Shown piece by piece: positions 8,482 through 17,307 of a stretch of 64,000 nt of DNA. The notes below the pieces were generated by a model. The model was not told the origin of the DNA. It saw only the letters and a program-made list of their open reading frames with translations, and searched no databases. This DNA is from JAJECS01 sp965262745 (GTDB lineage Bacteria; Chloroflexota; UBA11872): assembly GCA_965262745.1 (NCBI GenBank), contig OZ253558.1, forward strand, positions 1,550,001-1,614,000. Reading direction: 5' to 3'. Made by a program: the position numbers and the translations under genes. Every line of letters starts with the position of its first letter. The first letter of the stretch is position 1.

Positions 8482-9336
8482 ATGGCGATCGAGGTCCGGC
8501 CGGTATCACCCGCCCTTGGCGTCGAGGTCCGTGGCGCCGACTTATCGCGTCCCGACGACGACGAGCAGTTCAAGGTCATCCACAAGGCCCTGGTCGATCA
8601 CAACGTCGTCGTCATCCGCGACCAGCAGATTTCGCCGGCGGACCAAGCGTCCTTCAGCCGCCGGTTCGGCGAGCTTGAGCTCCACGTTTTGAACCAGTTC
8701 CTGCTACCGGAGCAGCCCGAGGTCCTGGTGCTTTCAAATAAGCAGGTCAACGGAAAGCCTGTCGGGCTGCAAGACGCGGGCCGTGAGTGGCACACGGATC
8801 TCTCCTACATGCAGATCCCATCGCTCGGCTCGCTGCTCTACGCGCTGGAGATCCCACCGACCGGCGGCGACACGCACTACGCCAATCTCTATTCGGCCTA
8901 CGACGCGCTGTCGCCCGAAATGAAGCAGCGTGTCAACGGTCTCCGCGTCCGACATTCCTACGCCGACTTCATCAAGCGCAGGTTTCAGGAATCCGCGATG
9001 GAGCGGCCCACCCTGACACCCGAGCAGGCAGCCAAGGTGCCCACGGCGGTGCACCCGCTGGTGCGCACGCATCCGGAGAGCGGCCGCAAGGCGCTCTACG
9101 TCAGCCCGTCGCTCGTCGCCGGAATCGAAGGCATGGACGACGCTGAAGGCCAGGCCCTGCTCAAGGAGCTCAACGGCCACGCGACGCAGCCTGCATTTGT
9201 CTACCGGCACCAATGGCGGCTCCACGACATTGTTTTCTGGGACAACCGCTGCACCCTGCATCTCGCCACCCCGTTCGACCCGCAGTACACGCGCCACATG
9301 CACCGCACCACCGTTCGGGGCGACCTGCCGGTCTAA
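8482..9336 (+). CDS. TauD/TfdA family 2-oxoglutarate dioxygenase
   Basis: A 284-residue protein beginning MAIEVRPVSPALGVEVRGAD, the classic TauD/TfdA start, which fixes ATG 8482 although the frame is open for 99 codons upstream. WHTDLSY holds the HxD iron ligands near residue 107; the distal His is in TRHMHRTTVRGD with the co-substrate Arg at the end. GGDTHYANLYSAYDAL is the family core. Members cleave taurine, 2,4-D and similar sulfonates or aryloxy acids, or hydroxylate other small molecules; the substrate here is unknown. Confidence 0.9.
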   Translation: MAIEVRPVSPALGVEVRGADLSRPDDDEQFKVIHKALVDHNVVVIRDQQISPADQASFSRRFGELELHVLNQFLLPEQPEVLVLSNKQVNGKPVGLQDAGREWHTDLSYMQIPSLGSLLYALEIPPTGGDTHYANLYSAYDALSPEMKQRVNGLRVRHSYADFIKRRFQESAMERPTLTPEQAAKVPTAVHPLVRTHPESGRKALYVSPSLVAGIEGMDDAEGQALLKELNGHATQPAFVYRHQWRLHDIVFWDNRCTLHLATPFDPQYTRHMHRTTVRGDLPV

Positions 9337-9485
9337 CGCCCGCCCCGTCCGACCCGGTGTTGATGGCAACGGCTTCGGCAACGAGGCAGAGGCGCTGCCG
9401 GCAGTCGGTGCAACGCAAAGCCTGCCGGACGTGGTCGATTTCGGAACGACTACGATGGCCGGCGTTTGACCGCTGAGATCGACCG

Positions 9486-10283
9486 GTGAGCGACTACACT
9501 GCCGCGAATCGCGCCGCCTGGAACGCCATTGCGGACCTCCGCCAGAAGATTTGGCCGCCGGCTGACTTCTTCGCCAAGGGCGGATCAGTGCTTGACGAGC
9601 GCGATCAGAGCGCCGCCGGTGACGTTCGGGGACTCCGTCTCTGCCACCTGCAGTGCGGAAGCGGGGAAGAGGCGCTTTCGTGGGCGAATGCGGGGGCCGA
9701 GGTGACAGGCGTTGACATCAGCCCCAAGCAGATCGAATTGGCAGCCGCCAAGGCGAAGGCGGCCGGCATCTCCGCCAAGTTTGTCGTGTCAGACGTCGAC
9801 GCGCTCTCCAAGGCGCCCTTACGCCCGGAGTCTTTTGACATCGTCTACACCAGCGGCGGCGCGCTGGTCTGGATCCCCAACCTCGATCGCTGGGCCGTGG
9901 CGGTGCACAAGTTGCTCAAGCCCACCGGACGGCTCATCGTCAGGGAGGAGCATCCCGTCATCGGTTGCATCGAGGTACGCGAGGGCTCGATTGCACTCGC
10001 CGAGGACTACTTCGACCGACGGCCCGAGCCATCCACCGGGTGGCTGCACTTCGCCGGTGGCAAGAACGCCCCTGAGACGAAATGGGAGTTCACCTGGACC
10101 CTGGGCGACGTGGTCACGAGCCTGGCGCAGGCCGGTCTCCGCATCGAACGCTTGGCGGAGTTCCCAAGCACGGCTGCGTGGCGCTTCGGTGACGACTTAG
10201 ATCGTGTTCGCCGACTGCCGGGCGCGTTTCTCCTCGTTGCCAGCAAGCCGACCACCCGAGCGACGCCGCCTGGTGATAGCTGA
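9486..10283 (+). CDS. SAM-dependent methyltransferase
   Basis: A 265-residue class I methyltransferase. It begins with the family phrase TAANRAAWNAIA, motif I is LRLCHLQCGSGEEALSWA (Cys-Gly-Ser-Gly in place of the usual Gly-x-Gly-x-Gly), motif II is VTGVDISPKQIELA, and FDIVYTSGGALVWIPNL is the motif IV region. The start is GTG 9486. It is unrelated in detail to the smaller methyltransferase at 6371-6952. The target is unknown. Confidence 0.87.
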   Translation: MSDYTAANRAAWNAIADLRQKIWPPADFFAKGGSVLDERDQSAAGDVRGLRLCHLQCGSGEEALSWANAGAEVTGVDISPKQIELAAAKAKAAGISAKFVVSDVDALSKAPLRPESFDIVYTSGGALVWIPNLDRWAVAVHKLLKPTGRLIVREEHPVIGCIEVREGSIALAEDYFDRRPEPSTGWLHFAGGKNAPETKWEFTWTLGDVVTSLAQAGLRIERLAEFPSTAAWRFGDDLDRVRRLPGAFLLVASKPTTRATPPGDS

Positions 10284-10394
10284 CACGGAGCTCCGGTCGC
10301 TCGGCGTCCTTCCCACAAGCCTGAGGTCCCGGTGGCAACGAGACATCCCTTTCCAGTGGATGTGTGTAACTACGGCGACGAGCGCAACTAGGCC

Positions 10395-10841
10395 TTACAC
10401 GTCGTGCGCATCGGATTCACCCACCCACCGTACGTTGCCCATCGTGGCTGCCGCCGCTCGGTAGAACTTCTCATCGGCAGTCCAAAACTCACATTGCAGG
10501 GTCTCGGCTAAGGCCAGATAGTGCGCGTCGTACACGGCGTTTTGGCGAAGCCGGCCAGCGAGGATCAGAGCCCTGCGGTGCAGGTCGCTTGCCTCCCGCA
10601 GCTCGATGCCGGACGCAAGCAGGCTCTCCATGAGACGAATGGCCGTCTCCTGTGTCACCTCCTGGCGCAGCACGCGGCGATGCAAGGCATTGGCCACCTC
10701 CACCGGCATTAGATGCGGCGCTACCGGCTGGGTTGCCCGGCTGGCCCAGGAGCGGGCGAGCACGAACGCTTGATCGGAGTGGACCTCGCTCACCAGCCAC
10801 TTGACCGCGAGGCTGGCGTCCACCACCACGTGGTCACTCAC
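10395..10841 (-). CDS. PIN-domain toxin, VapC-type ribonuclease
   Basis: A 148-residue PIN domain. The acidic metal ligands are all visible: Asp in VVVDASLAVKWL at the N-terminus, Glu in MPVEVANAL, Asp in VYDAHYLALAE and Asp in FWTADEKFY. VapC toxins cut tRNA or rRNA when freed from the antitoxin. The GTG start overlaps the antitoxin stop by four bases (GTGA), the usual coupled arrangement, with the antitoxin gene first. Confidence 0.9.
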   Translation of the reverse strand: MSDHVVVDASLAVKWLVSEVHSDQAFVLARSWASRATQPVAPHLMPVEVANALHRRVLRQEVTQETAIRLMESLLASGIELREASDLHRRALILAGRLRQNAVYDAHYLALAETLQCEFWTADEKFYRAAAATMGNVRWVGESDAHDV

Positions 10842-11125
10842 GAATGGGTTCGTGATGCGCGGGCCTCGCGGATCAACTCAGCCGAATCTCCGCTGACGGT
10901 CTCGCCCTGAAAGATCTCTCTCTGAAGGTCGGCGAGGCGGTTCAGAGCCTCGTAGCCAAAGGGCAGATCGGTGAGACCCTGCGCCTCGTCCCGGGCCAAC
11001 TCCCTGTCGATGGCGGCCTGGCAGTATCGGCGCATGGTTACGCCCTTGAGCGCGGCGATCACCTTCAAGCGCCGTTGAATGGGCAGGTCCAGATCAAGCG
11101 TCAGCCGTTTCTTCGCCGTGGCCAT
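10838..11125 (-). CDS. Ribbon-helix-helix antitoxin, VapB-type
   Basis: A 95-residue partner of the PIN toxin. The start MATAKKRLTLDLD is chosen because a short basic strand followed by two helices (PIQRRLKVIAAL and MRRYCQAAIDREL) is the ribbon-helix-helix DNA-binding fold, and a GGAG lies upstream. A longer reading from ATG 11164 is possible. Such antitoxins bind the toxin through the C-terminal tail, here FQGETVSGDSAELIREA, and repress their own promoter; a TATACTAT sequence 40 bases upstream could be part of that promoter. Confidence 0.82.
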   Translation of the reverse strand: MATAKKRLTLDLDLPIQRRLKVIAALKGVTMRRYCQAAIDRELARDEAQGLTDLPFGYEALNRLADLQREIFQGETVSGDSAELIREARASRTHS

Positions 11126-11266
11126 CCGTGCGGTCTCCACGTTGGTGTCCGCCAGCTCGATCATAGTATAAATGCAGAAATACGTACGCCGAGGCCTGAA
11201 GGAACACATCGTGATCCGCCTTCACCAAACTTCGCGCAGCGGGCTCAGGTCTGATCCTGGCCGGAC

Positions 11267-13018
11267 CTAGCCTGACCGATCTGACGTCGCGTCACTGTTC
11301 TGGGCACGACGCAATGCGGCGAGCCTCCCGCCAGCTCGGAGCAGCGCGGCCGGCGCCCCTTGCTCAAGCACCTGGCCGCGATCCATCACGACGATCCGGT
11401 CCGCGCCCATCACCGTTTCGATCCGATGGGTGACCACGATCAACGTTCGACCAAGGCGCGACGATGCGAGCGCGCGTCGCAGATCTCGCTCGGTGACCAC
11501 GTCCAAGGCGGCCGTGGCTTCGTCCAGAATGAGCAGGCGCGGATGTCGCAACAACGCCCGGGCGATGGCGATCCGCTGCCGCTCGCCCGCCGAAATACTG
11601 TGCCCATGCTCGCCAACGTTGGTTGCGAGCCCTCGAGGAAGTCTGGCAATGAACTCGTCGAGCTGGGCATCCCGCAACGCCCGCTCCAATTCCTCGTCAC
11701 TGGCCTCCCCGGTTGGATAGCGGATGTTATCGGCGATGGTGGCGTCCCACAGTTGCGGCTCCTGGGGGACGAATCCGATCTGCCGGCGCAGCCACGAAAG
11801 GTCGATCTCGCGCGTGTCGATCCCGTCGACAAGCACCGATCCTGACTGCGGCGCATAGAGGCCAACCAGCAGGTCCAGCAGCGTCGACTTGCCGCTGCCG
11901 GTTTCACCCACGATTCCGACGAATTCGCCCGGCTGGACCGAAAATGAGACCCCGAAGACGCCCGCGTCCTCCCGCGCATAGCGAAAGGTGGCCTCTCGAA
12001 ACTCAACCCGGGATCCCGAATCAGCCGCCGGAAGCTGGGGTGTTCCGCCTCCGACTCGCTCCGGCGTCAGACTGAGCACGGCGTCTAAGAGTTCATGCTC
12101 GGCTTCGACCCGCGCTCGGTTTCCCTGCAGGGTCAGGAGGCGCTGCATGGACGCATAGGTCCTGGGAACCAGCGCCACCGTCGCGATGAGCCCGCCGACT
12201 GACAGGTGGCCGCCAGCGATGAGAACGGCACCAAACCCAAAGACTGCCGCAGTGACCAGGACCTGAGCAGCCGGACCGATGTGCGCAATCACCAGGTCGT
12301 GGAGGACGACGGTCTTGGCCTTCACCTGCCACACACTCTTGATCCACTGAAGCCATCGACGCTGCTCGCGCGCCGTGGCGTCGAACACGCGGACGACCCG
12401 AATGCCCACGAGGACTTCTTGGAGGAATACTTGCCCTCGTTCGAGACGACGCAACAACTCTCGATCAAGGCGCGTTGAAAGCGGCCCGAGACGAGTGGCG
12501 CCAAGCGTCACCGCCGGGATCGCAACGAGAGCGAGGATCCCTAGCCGCCAGTCGAGCACCAGCATGGCTGCCGCCGCGGCCGCCAGCACGAAGGACTGCG
12601 ACACCGCGGGGAGCAGAGACTCCTTGACGTACATGTCACCTATCCGCCCACATGATCTGGTGAGTCGAAATACCAACTGCTCGGTCGGGATCTGCTCGAG
12701 CTCCTCGAACCGGGCGGTGGCGACGCGGTCGAAGGCGCGTTCGCGGAGGTGCATTGATACAGCCTGGCCGATCGCAGCCCGGGTATAGGTCTCGACTGAC
12801 GCCAAGATGAGCTGCGCAAGTGCCGCTCCGGCCATCCCGCCGGCAAGCAACGCCGCCAGTCCGAGGTCCCCGCCGGGCAGGGCATGATCGACTAGGACGC
12901 CGACAAGCAGGGCTGGCACGATGCCGACGGCCGCACCGCCCAGCATCAGCCCGGCCGTGATCGCAACGGCCCGCCAACGCCGACGAAGCTCCTGCCGCAC
13001 GATGGCGGCCGACTCCAA
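11267..13018 (-). CDS. ABC transporter half-molecule (membrane domain fused to ATPase)
   Basis: 583 residues: an N-terminal six-helix membrane domain (about 1-320) fused to an ATPase domain (about 340-565). Walker A is GETGSGKST near residue 370, the Q-loop is FVPQEPQLWD, the signature reads SISAGERQRIA instead of LSGGQ, Walker B is LLILDEATAALD and the switch His is in VVTHRIE. This is the multidrug/peptide exporter type (MsbA/LmrA-like), which works as a dimer; no partner gene adjoins it, so a homodimer is likely. No ATG is available near the N-terminus and TTG 13018 is the best start. Confidence 0.92.
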   Translation of the reverse strand: MESAAIVRQELRRRWRAVAITAGLMLGGAAVGIVPALLVGVLVDHALPGGDLGLAALLAGGMAGAALAQLILASVETYTRAAIGQAVSMHLRERAFDRVATARFEELEQIPTEQLVFRLTRSCGRIGDMYVKESLLPAVSQSFVLAAAAAAMLVLDWRLGILALVAIPAVTLGATRLGPLSTRLDRELLRRLERGQVFLQEVLVGIRVVRVFDATAREQRRWLQWIKSVWQVKAKTVVLHDLVIAHIGPAAQVLVTAAVFGFGAVLIAGGHLSVGGLIATVALVPRTYASMQRLLTLQGNRARVEAEHELLDAVLSLTPERVGGGTPQLPAADSGSRVEFREATFRYAREDAGVFGVSFSVQPGEFVGIVGETGSGKSTLLDLLVGLYAPQSGSVLVDGIDTREIDLSWLRRQIGFVPQEPQLWDATIADNIRYPTGEASDEELERALRDAQLDEFIARLPRGLATNVGEHGHSISAGERQRIAIARALLRHPRLLILDEATAALDVVTERDLRRALASSRLGRTLIVVTHRIETVMGADRIVVMDRGQVLEQGAPAALLRAGGRLAALRRAQNSDATSDRSG

Positions 13019-13319
13019 CGCTATGGAATCTTCTGGATTAGTGGCGATTGCGGGTGGAGGTACGTGCGACGTCAGGACCTCAATAGTCTGACGGCGCTCG
13101 CCGCCACCGTCAGTGCCGATTCCCGCCGAGAATCTGGCAGGCCGGGGCTACAATGAAGTGCGCCAAAAGAGCGGTCTCTTCGGCGCGTCTATCGCTTATC
13201 CGGACCAATTGCTGCCGCCACGGCTCTGCGCCGACGTTAGCCTAAGCCCTTGCGTCGAAGCGCGACGGCGTCCGCATACAGCGGGTTGGGTGAAGCGCCA
13301 TAAAGGCAGAGAGGCTTCG

Positions 13320-13799
13320 ATGCCAGATTCGCCTACAACCTGGATGCCGCGCGAGCGCTGGGACGCGCTTGTTCGCGGCGATGGTTGCCCGCTGTGTCGG
13401 GCGGTCGCCACCGATGTGCTTTCCGATGCGTATGGGCACACCGTTGCGGATCTGGATTTTGGCCGCCTTCGGCTCAGTCGCAACCAATACGTCACCGGCT
13501 ACGCCGTGCTCATTTGCAAGCAGCATGTCCGCGAGCCATATGAGCTGACACGAGATGAGCGTGCCCGCTTCTTCGAAGACATGGTTCGGAGCGCTCAAGC
13601 GCTGGAGCGCGTCTTCAAGCCGGACAAGATGAATTTTGAGATGTTGGGGAATGCCATCCCGCATCTGCATTGCCATCTCCTGCCGAGGTACTACGGCGAT
13701 CCGGCGCCTAGCAAACCCATCAACCCGGACGCCGCAGAACGACATCTGCCCGCGGAGGAGTATGAGCGGCTGGTGCGGGCGATTCGAGCCGAGCTTTAG
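13320..13799 (+). CDS. HIT family hydrolase
   Basis: A 159-residue histidine-triad protein. The triad is IPHLHCHLLPRY near residue 115, preceded by the usual substrate helix MNFEMLGNA. Family members hydrolyse or transfer nucleotides (AMP-lysine, Ap4A and similar). ATG 13320 is chosen, with an AGAGAGG just upstream; the frame is open for 69 codons before it but that part has no HIT similarity. CPLC near residue 23 may form part of a zinc site, as seen in some HIT proteins. Confidence 0.88.
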   Translation: MPDSPTTWMPRERWDALVRGDGCPLCRAVATDVLSDAYGHTVADLDFGRLRLSRNQYVTGYAVLICKQHVREPYELTRDERARFFEDMVRSAQALERVFKPDKMNFEMLGNAIPHLHCHLLPRYYGDPAPSKPINPDAAERHLPAEEYERLVRAIRAEL

Positions 13800-13817
13800 G
13801 GGGTAGTTCCGAGCTTC

Positions 13818-14864
13818 CTATCCGTAGCCAAGGCCCGGCGCCGCCCCGGTGGCGACGCGCTCGGCACGTTCGATGAAGCGGATCAGGAGCGCTCGCAGGG
13901 TGGCCGCGTCTGTCACAGGCTGCGTGAGACGCTCGCGGTCCGGCCCGTGATGCTTGCTCCAGAGCCAGTGCAGGGTCCGCAGGGCCCAGCGTGTGGCCAG
14001 GAGCCGGTCCCACACCCTGAGCCGGGCATCGAAGCCATCGTCTCCCGCGGGCCGGCGGTAGCTGTTGCGCAGCCAGGCATGCCCCGCAGGGCTGAGTTGG
14101 TCGAGCGCCGCGTGCCAGCGCAGGTCCGCCAGGTCGAGGGCTGGATCTCCCCAGCCGCTGTATTCCCAATCCACCCAGCGCAGACGGCCGTCGTCGCACC
14201 ACAGGGCGTTCGCCAGGCCTGGATCCACACGGCACAGGCAGAGCGGCACACGCTCACGCCTCGGGTCCGCTCCTGTGTTCGCGACAAGATCCGCGCAGTG
14301 CTGCACCAGTCGAGCGAGCCGATCCCGTAGCTCTTGCCCCTGCGGATCGGTAGCTGCCAGCCAAGCTCCGTCCTCGGCCAGCAAGCTGTGGATTTCGTCG
14401 AGATAGCGCACGAAGTCAAACCAGTGGAACCAGGCATCGGGCAGCTCGCGGTCCTCAACCTCCTCCGGCCGGATGCCGTGCAGATGCTGAATGCTCTCGA
14501 TCAGCGCAGCAAGCTGCGGCGGCGTGAGCGCCGGACTGAGCGGTGCACCCGGGAGCCAGCGGTAGACGACCACCGGGTAAGGAACGACCGCGCAGCTCTC
14601 GTCCAACCAGAGCGGCCGCGGCGCCAGGTCCAGCCCAACGGCTTGCAGCAGGCGCAGCGCGCTGTATTCGTGCCTGGCCCGTTGGCGCTCATCGGCAACG
14701 CAGAGCTTGCAGGCGTACTGATGCCCGTCGGCCTCGACGCGGTAGACCGCGTTGTTGGCGCCGCCCGTCACCCGGCGCACCGTCACCCCGCGCTCAGTCC
14801 TGGCGTGCTCTTGCGCCCCATGCGCGGCAGCAACGGCGTGCAACCACTCAGGAGTCCTGTGCAT
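13818..14864 (-). CDS. Aminoglycoside/choline kinase-like phosphotransferase
   Basis: A 348-residue protein of the APH/choline kinase fold. The N-lobe has GGANNAVYRVEADGHQYACKL (glycine-rich turn and ATP-binding Lys). The catalytic loop reads CRVDPGLANALW, keeping the Asp and Asn of HxDxxxxN but with Arg in place of the His, and WVDWEYSGWGDPALDLADL is the magnesium-binding Asp and following helix. ATG 14864 is preferred over 14918 because GGAGG stands eight bases before it. Real substrates of such environmental kinases are often sugars or amino alcohols, so antibiotic resistance is not implied. It converges with the HIT gene, 18 bases away. Confidence 0.83.
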   Translation of the reverse strand: MHRTPEWLHAVAAAHGAQEHARTERGVTVRRVTGGANNAVYRVEADGHQYACKLCVADERQRARHEYSALRLLQAVGLDLAPRPLWLDESCAVVPYPVVVYRWLPGAPLSPALTPPQLAALIESIQHLHGIRPEEVEDRELPDAWFHWFDFVRYLDEIHSLLAEDGAWLAATDPQGQELRDRLARLVQHCADLVANTGADPRRERVPLCLCRVDPGLANALWCDDGRLRWVDWEYSGWGDPALDLADLRWHAALDQLSPAGHAWLRNSYRRPAGDDGFDARLRVWDRLLATRWALRTLHWLWSKHHGPDRERLTQPVTDAATLRALLIRFIERAERVATGAAPGLGYG

Positions 14865-15061
14865 GCCCGGGGCCTCCGCAGCAGTGGCGCTTGTGGCTCC
14901 CCTGACTCTCCCAAGCACATTAACAGGGCAACCACCAGGCTAGCCCCAGCGCCTGAAGCCGGCTCCGCCAGCGAGCCCGATGGCTGTCCCACTGGCCTGG
15001 CATAGACAGACACCACCGCGCTGCCGACAATCGCCGACCTCTTGGCCAGCACGAGGGTGCA

Positions 15062-15907
15062 ATGCAACTCGGCTACTTCCACAACGGACACTTTCCGCCG
15101 ATCGAGTTCGAAGACTTCGTGCGCTGGGGCGCGGCCAATGGCTATCAGGTCATCGACGTGCCGCTGTTCCAGCCAAACGCCCGCGCCATCTGCGAGCTGC
15201 ACGGCCTGGAGCCCACGTCGACGACCGGCATGGTCTGCCAGCCGATTGCATCCGATGCAACGGAGCGGGCGGAGCAAACCGCCCAGGCCCGCGCAGCACT
15301 GGACTACGCCGCCGCCGAGCAGATCCCGATCGCGTGGCTGGGCCATCAAATGGCGCCCGACCTGGGGATTGACGCCAACGTACGCCTATTCGCCGAGGGA
15401 GTGGCGCCGGTACTGGACCACGCGCAGCGGGTCGGTGTTCGCCTGGTGATGGAGAACTGGGCCGACGGCGGCTGCAACCTCGCCTACGCCCCGGCGCACT
15501 GGGCCGCGATCTTCGACGCCGTCCCCCACGAGGCGCTGGGGCTGTGCTTCGATCCGTCGCACCTGGCCTGGCTGGGAATCGACTATCTGCGCGCGGCGCG
15601 CGAGTTCGGCTCGCGCATCTATCACGCACACGCCAAGGACACCGAGTTCTTGCCGGAAGCCCAGTACCGCTACGGCGTGATTGGCGCCGAGCGCGGGCGA
15701 ATCGGCCAGGGAACCTATCGCTTTCGGATTCCCGGATTCGGCGTGATCGACTGGCCCGCCTACATCACCGCGCTGCTCGACATCGGCTACGACGGCCCTT
15801 TGGTCGTCGAGCACGAGGATCGATTCTGGAGCACCAAGACCGACCCTGAGCACGCGCTCAAGGGGTTGGTGCTGGCCCAGCGCTTCCTGGCGCCGCTGCT
15901 GGTTTAG
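15062..15907 (+). CDS. Sugar phosphate isomerase/epimerase (AP endonuclease 2-like TIM barrel)
   Basis: A 281-residue xylose isomerase-like TIM barrel. Metal-ligand regions are visible: VMENWADGG (Glu), LGLCFDPSHLAWLGID (Asp-x-x-His), IYHAHAKDTEF (His and Asp) and LVVEHEDRFW (Glu). Start ATG 15062 has CGAGGG upstream. Likely an isomerase or epimerase acting on a free or phosphorylated sugar or polyol. A relative lies at 59765-60646, and a short decayed piece of a similar gene is at 17235-17278. Confidence 0.87.
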   Translation: MQLGYFHNGHFPPIEFEDFVRWGAANGYQVIDVPLFQPNARAICELHGLEPTSTTGMVCQPIASDATERAEQTAQARAALDYAAAEQIPIAWLGHQMAPDLGIDANVRLFAEGVAPVLDHAQRVGVRLVMENWADGGCNLAYAPAHWAAIFDAVPHEALGLCFDPSHLAWLGIDYLRAAREFGSRIYHAHAKDTEFLPEAQYRYGVIGAERGRIGQGTYRFRIPGFGVIDWPAYITALLDIGYDGPLVVEHEDRFWSTKTDPEHALKGLVLAQRFLAPLLV

Positions 15908-15933
15908 ACGTTCAGCGGGCGGCGTCGAGTTGG

Positions 15934-16959
15934 CTATTCAATTGGCCAGCCGTCGGGAGTCTCGTTGGCTTCAAGCGCGGACTTGATGGCTTCCGCGGCC
16001 TCGGGCGTAACCCAGCCTGTCCATACGCTCACGTTGCTCTTCAGCCACCAGAGAGCTGTTTCATTGATACTGGCATCCCTATTTTCAAGCCGCCATTTAC
16101 CGACTTCACTGTAGCGCTCGAGATTCAGATTCCAGGCTCGGAGCATCTCGATTATTTCCGGTGCCCTACCAGGAATATCTCGATGCACTGCAATCGAAAT
16201 CGTAGCGGCTCGGTAGGCGCAGGCCTTGGTCGTAGCCCAGCATTCGTCGCTGTACTCGGGCTCCTTCAATCGGACCAAGTCAAGCTCGGCCGCGGGATCG
16301 TTGGTTCCCCACTGGTAGCCGAGCCACGGCTCCCTTTTTTCGTAGGCACCATAGAGGTCGGCGTTCGCCGCTGCGCTGTCTCCCGGATTGACGATATGGA
16401 CGTGGGTCGAAAGTCCGTACGCCTCGATCTGCTCGGCGTTGATATCCTCACAAACCCAGCCTATGACGCAAGATACCAGCCGTGCTTTACCGCGCGATTC
16501 GACAGTGGCGAACAGAGCCTTGTACTTTTCATCTTTCAGATCTTCGACACTGTCCAACTCAGGGTACTGTTCCTGAAGGTATGCGGGGATTACGAAAGCG
16601 GACTGCCAGTCTCTGCCGAGACTCTCGCCGATCAAGACGACCTCGCCCGCTGCCAAAGCATCCACCCAGGCATCCTCCTGGTTCGGCAGCCAGATCTCCA
16701 TGGTTACCTGTGTGTCGCCTCGGCGCAGTCCCTGCAACAGGGGCAGGGTGGCGCCGAACACCAGCTCGGTAGGATAGCCGTAGCCCTTCTCAACGATGTA
16801 TTGGGCGACGCGATTCTGGAACTGCGCACTGGTCCAGTTCAGGTCGCTAAAGACGATGGGGTCTTTCTCCGCAACGACTTCGTCCTGGGAGCAGGCGGTC
16901 ACGAGAATGACGGCGAGTAGCGTCATTGCCATGACTGACAGTCTGGACATGGCCAACAT
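15934..16959 (-). CDS. Glycine betaine/choline-type ABC substrate-binding lipoprotein (OpuAC family)
   Basis: A 341-residue lipoprotein: signal MSRLSVMAMTLLAVILV then TACS with lipidated Cys 23. The mature part matches OpuAC-type binding proteins, with the ordered motifs IVFSDLNWTSAQFQN, VTMEIWLPNQ and GYQWGTNDP, and Trp-rich segments that could form the aromatic box for quaternary amines. The domain reaches the C-terminus. No permease or ATPase adjoins, so it is an orphan binding protein whose transporter must be elsewhere. A GGGAG precedes ATG 16959. Confidence 0.88.
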   Translation of the reverse strand: MLAMSRLSVMAMTLLAVILVTACSQDEVVAEKDPIVFSDLNWTSAQFQNRVAQYIVEKGYGYPTELVFGATLPLLQGLRRGDTQVTMEIWLPNQEDAWVDALAAGEVVLIGESLGRDWQSAFVIPAYLQEQYPELDSVEDLKDEKYKALFATVESRGKARLVSCVIGWVCEDINAEQIEAYGLSTHVHIVNPGDSAAANADLYGAYEKREPWLGYQWGTNDPAAELDLVRLKEPEYSDECWATTKACAYRAATISIAVHRDIPGRAPEIIEMLRAWNLNLERYSEVGKWRLENRDASINETALWWLKSNVSVWTGWVTPEAAEAIKSALEANETPDGWPIE

Positions 16960-17307
16960 ACGGCAGTTCTCCCTTGTTATTCCTTCAGGCTGATTGCTGA
17001 GTAATCAATAGAGATATCGTCATCGTGCAATCGGGAAAGCCCATCCGATCTGTAGGAAACAATCGGCGTAGCCAGCACGCGCGCCGCCCGGTCGCAATCT
17101 CACGGTGACAGGCTCAGGGAGGCTCAGAGGCCCATCCCCGACTCGAGGATGTTACTGCCTACCGTCAGGTCAGGCCAATTGTCACGGACCGATCTGCAAG
17201 CTAGTTCGCATCGAGTGATCTGAGCCGCTACTACGAGGCGCTGGACCTGTGCCTCAATCCATCGCATCTGGTCTGAACGTCAGCGGCGGATCATCCAGGC
17301 GACACGG
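16960..17307. other. Intergenic region with a gene remnant
   Basis: Carries the upstream region of the OpuAC-type gene and, at its far end, the isomerase-like fragment described separately. The sequence around 16985-17010 is locally AT-rich (GCTGAGTAATCAATAG) and could hold that gene's promoter. Nothing else recognised. Confidence 0.4.
17235..17278 (+). pseudogene. Fragment of a sugar isomerase gene
   Basis: Reads YEALDLCLNPSHLV then a stop. It matches 34 of 41 bases of 15530-15570 inside the intact isomerase gene (EALGLCFDPSHLAWL). The bases after it, TCTGAACGTCAGCGGCGG, also resemble those around the stop of that gene (TTTAGACGTTCAGCGGGCGG). This suggests a second isomerase copy reduced to a stub by an internal deletion. 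Confidence 0.45.

Noticed and set aside
10838..13018. Toxin-antitoxin and ABC exporter as one defence or bacteriocin island
   Set aside because: No peptide precursor, immunity gene or shared promoter; they are probably unrelated neighbours.
13818..14864. Aminoglycoside-resistance kinase
   Set aside because: The catalytic loop has Arg in place of His and the family is broad; no basis to claim antibiotic resistance.
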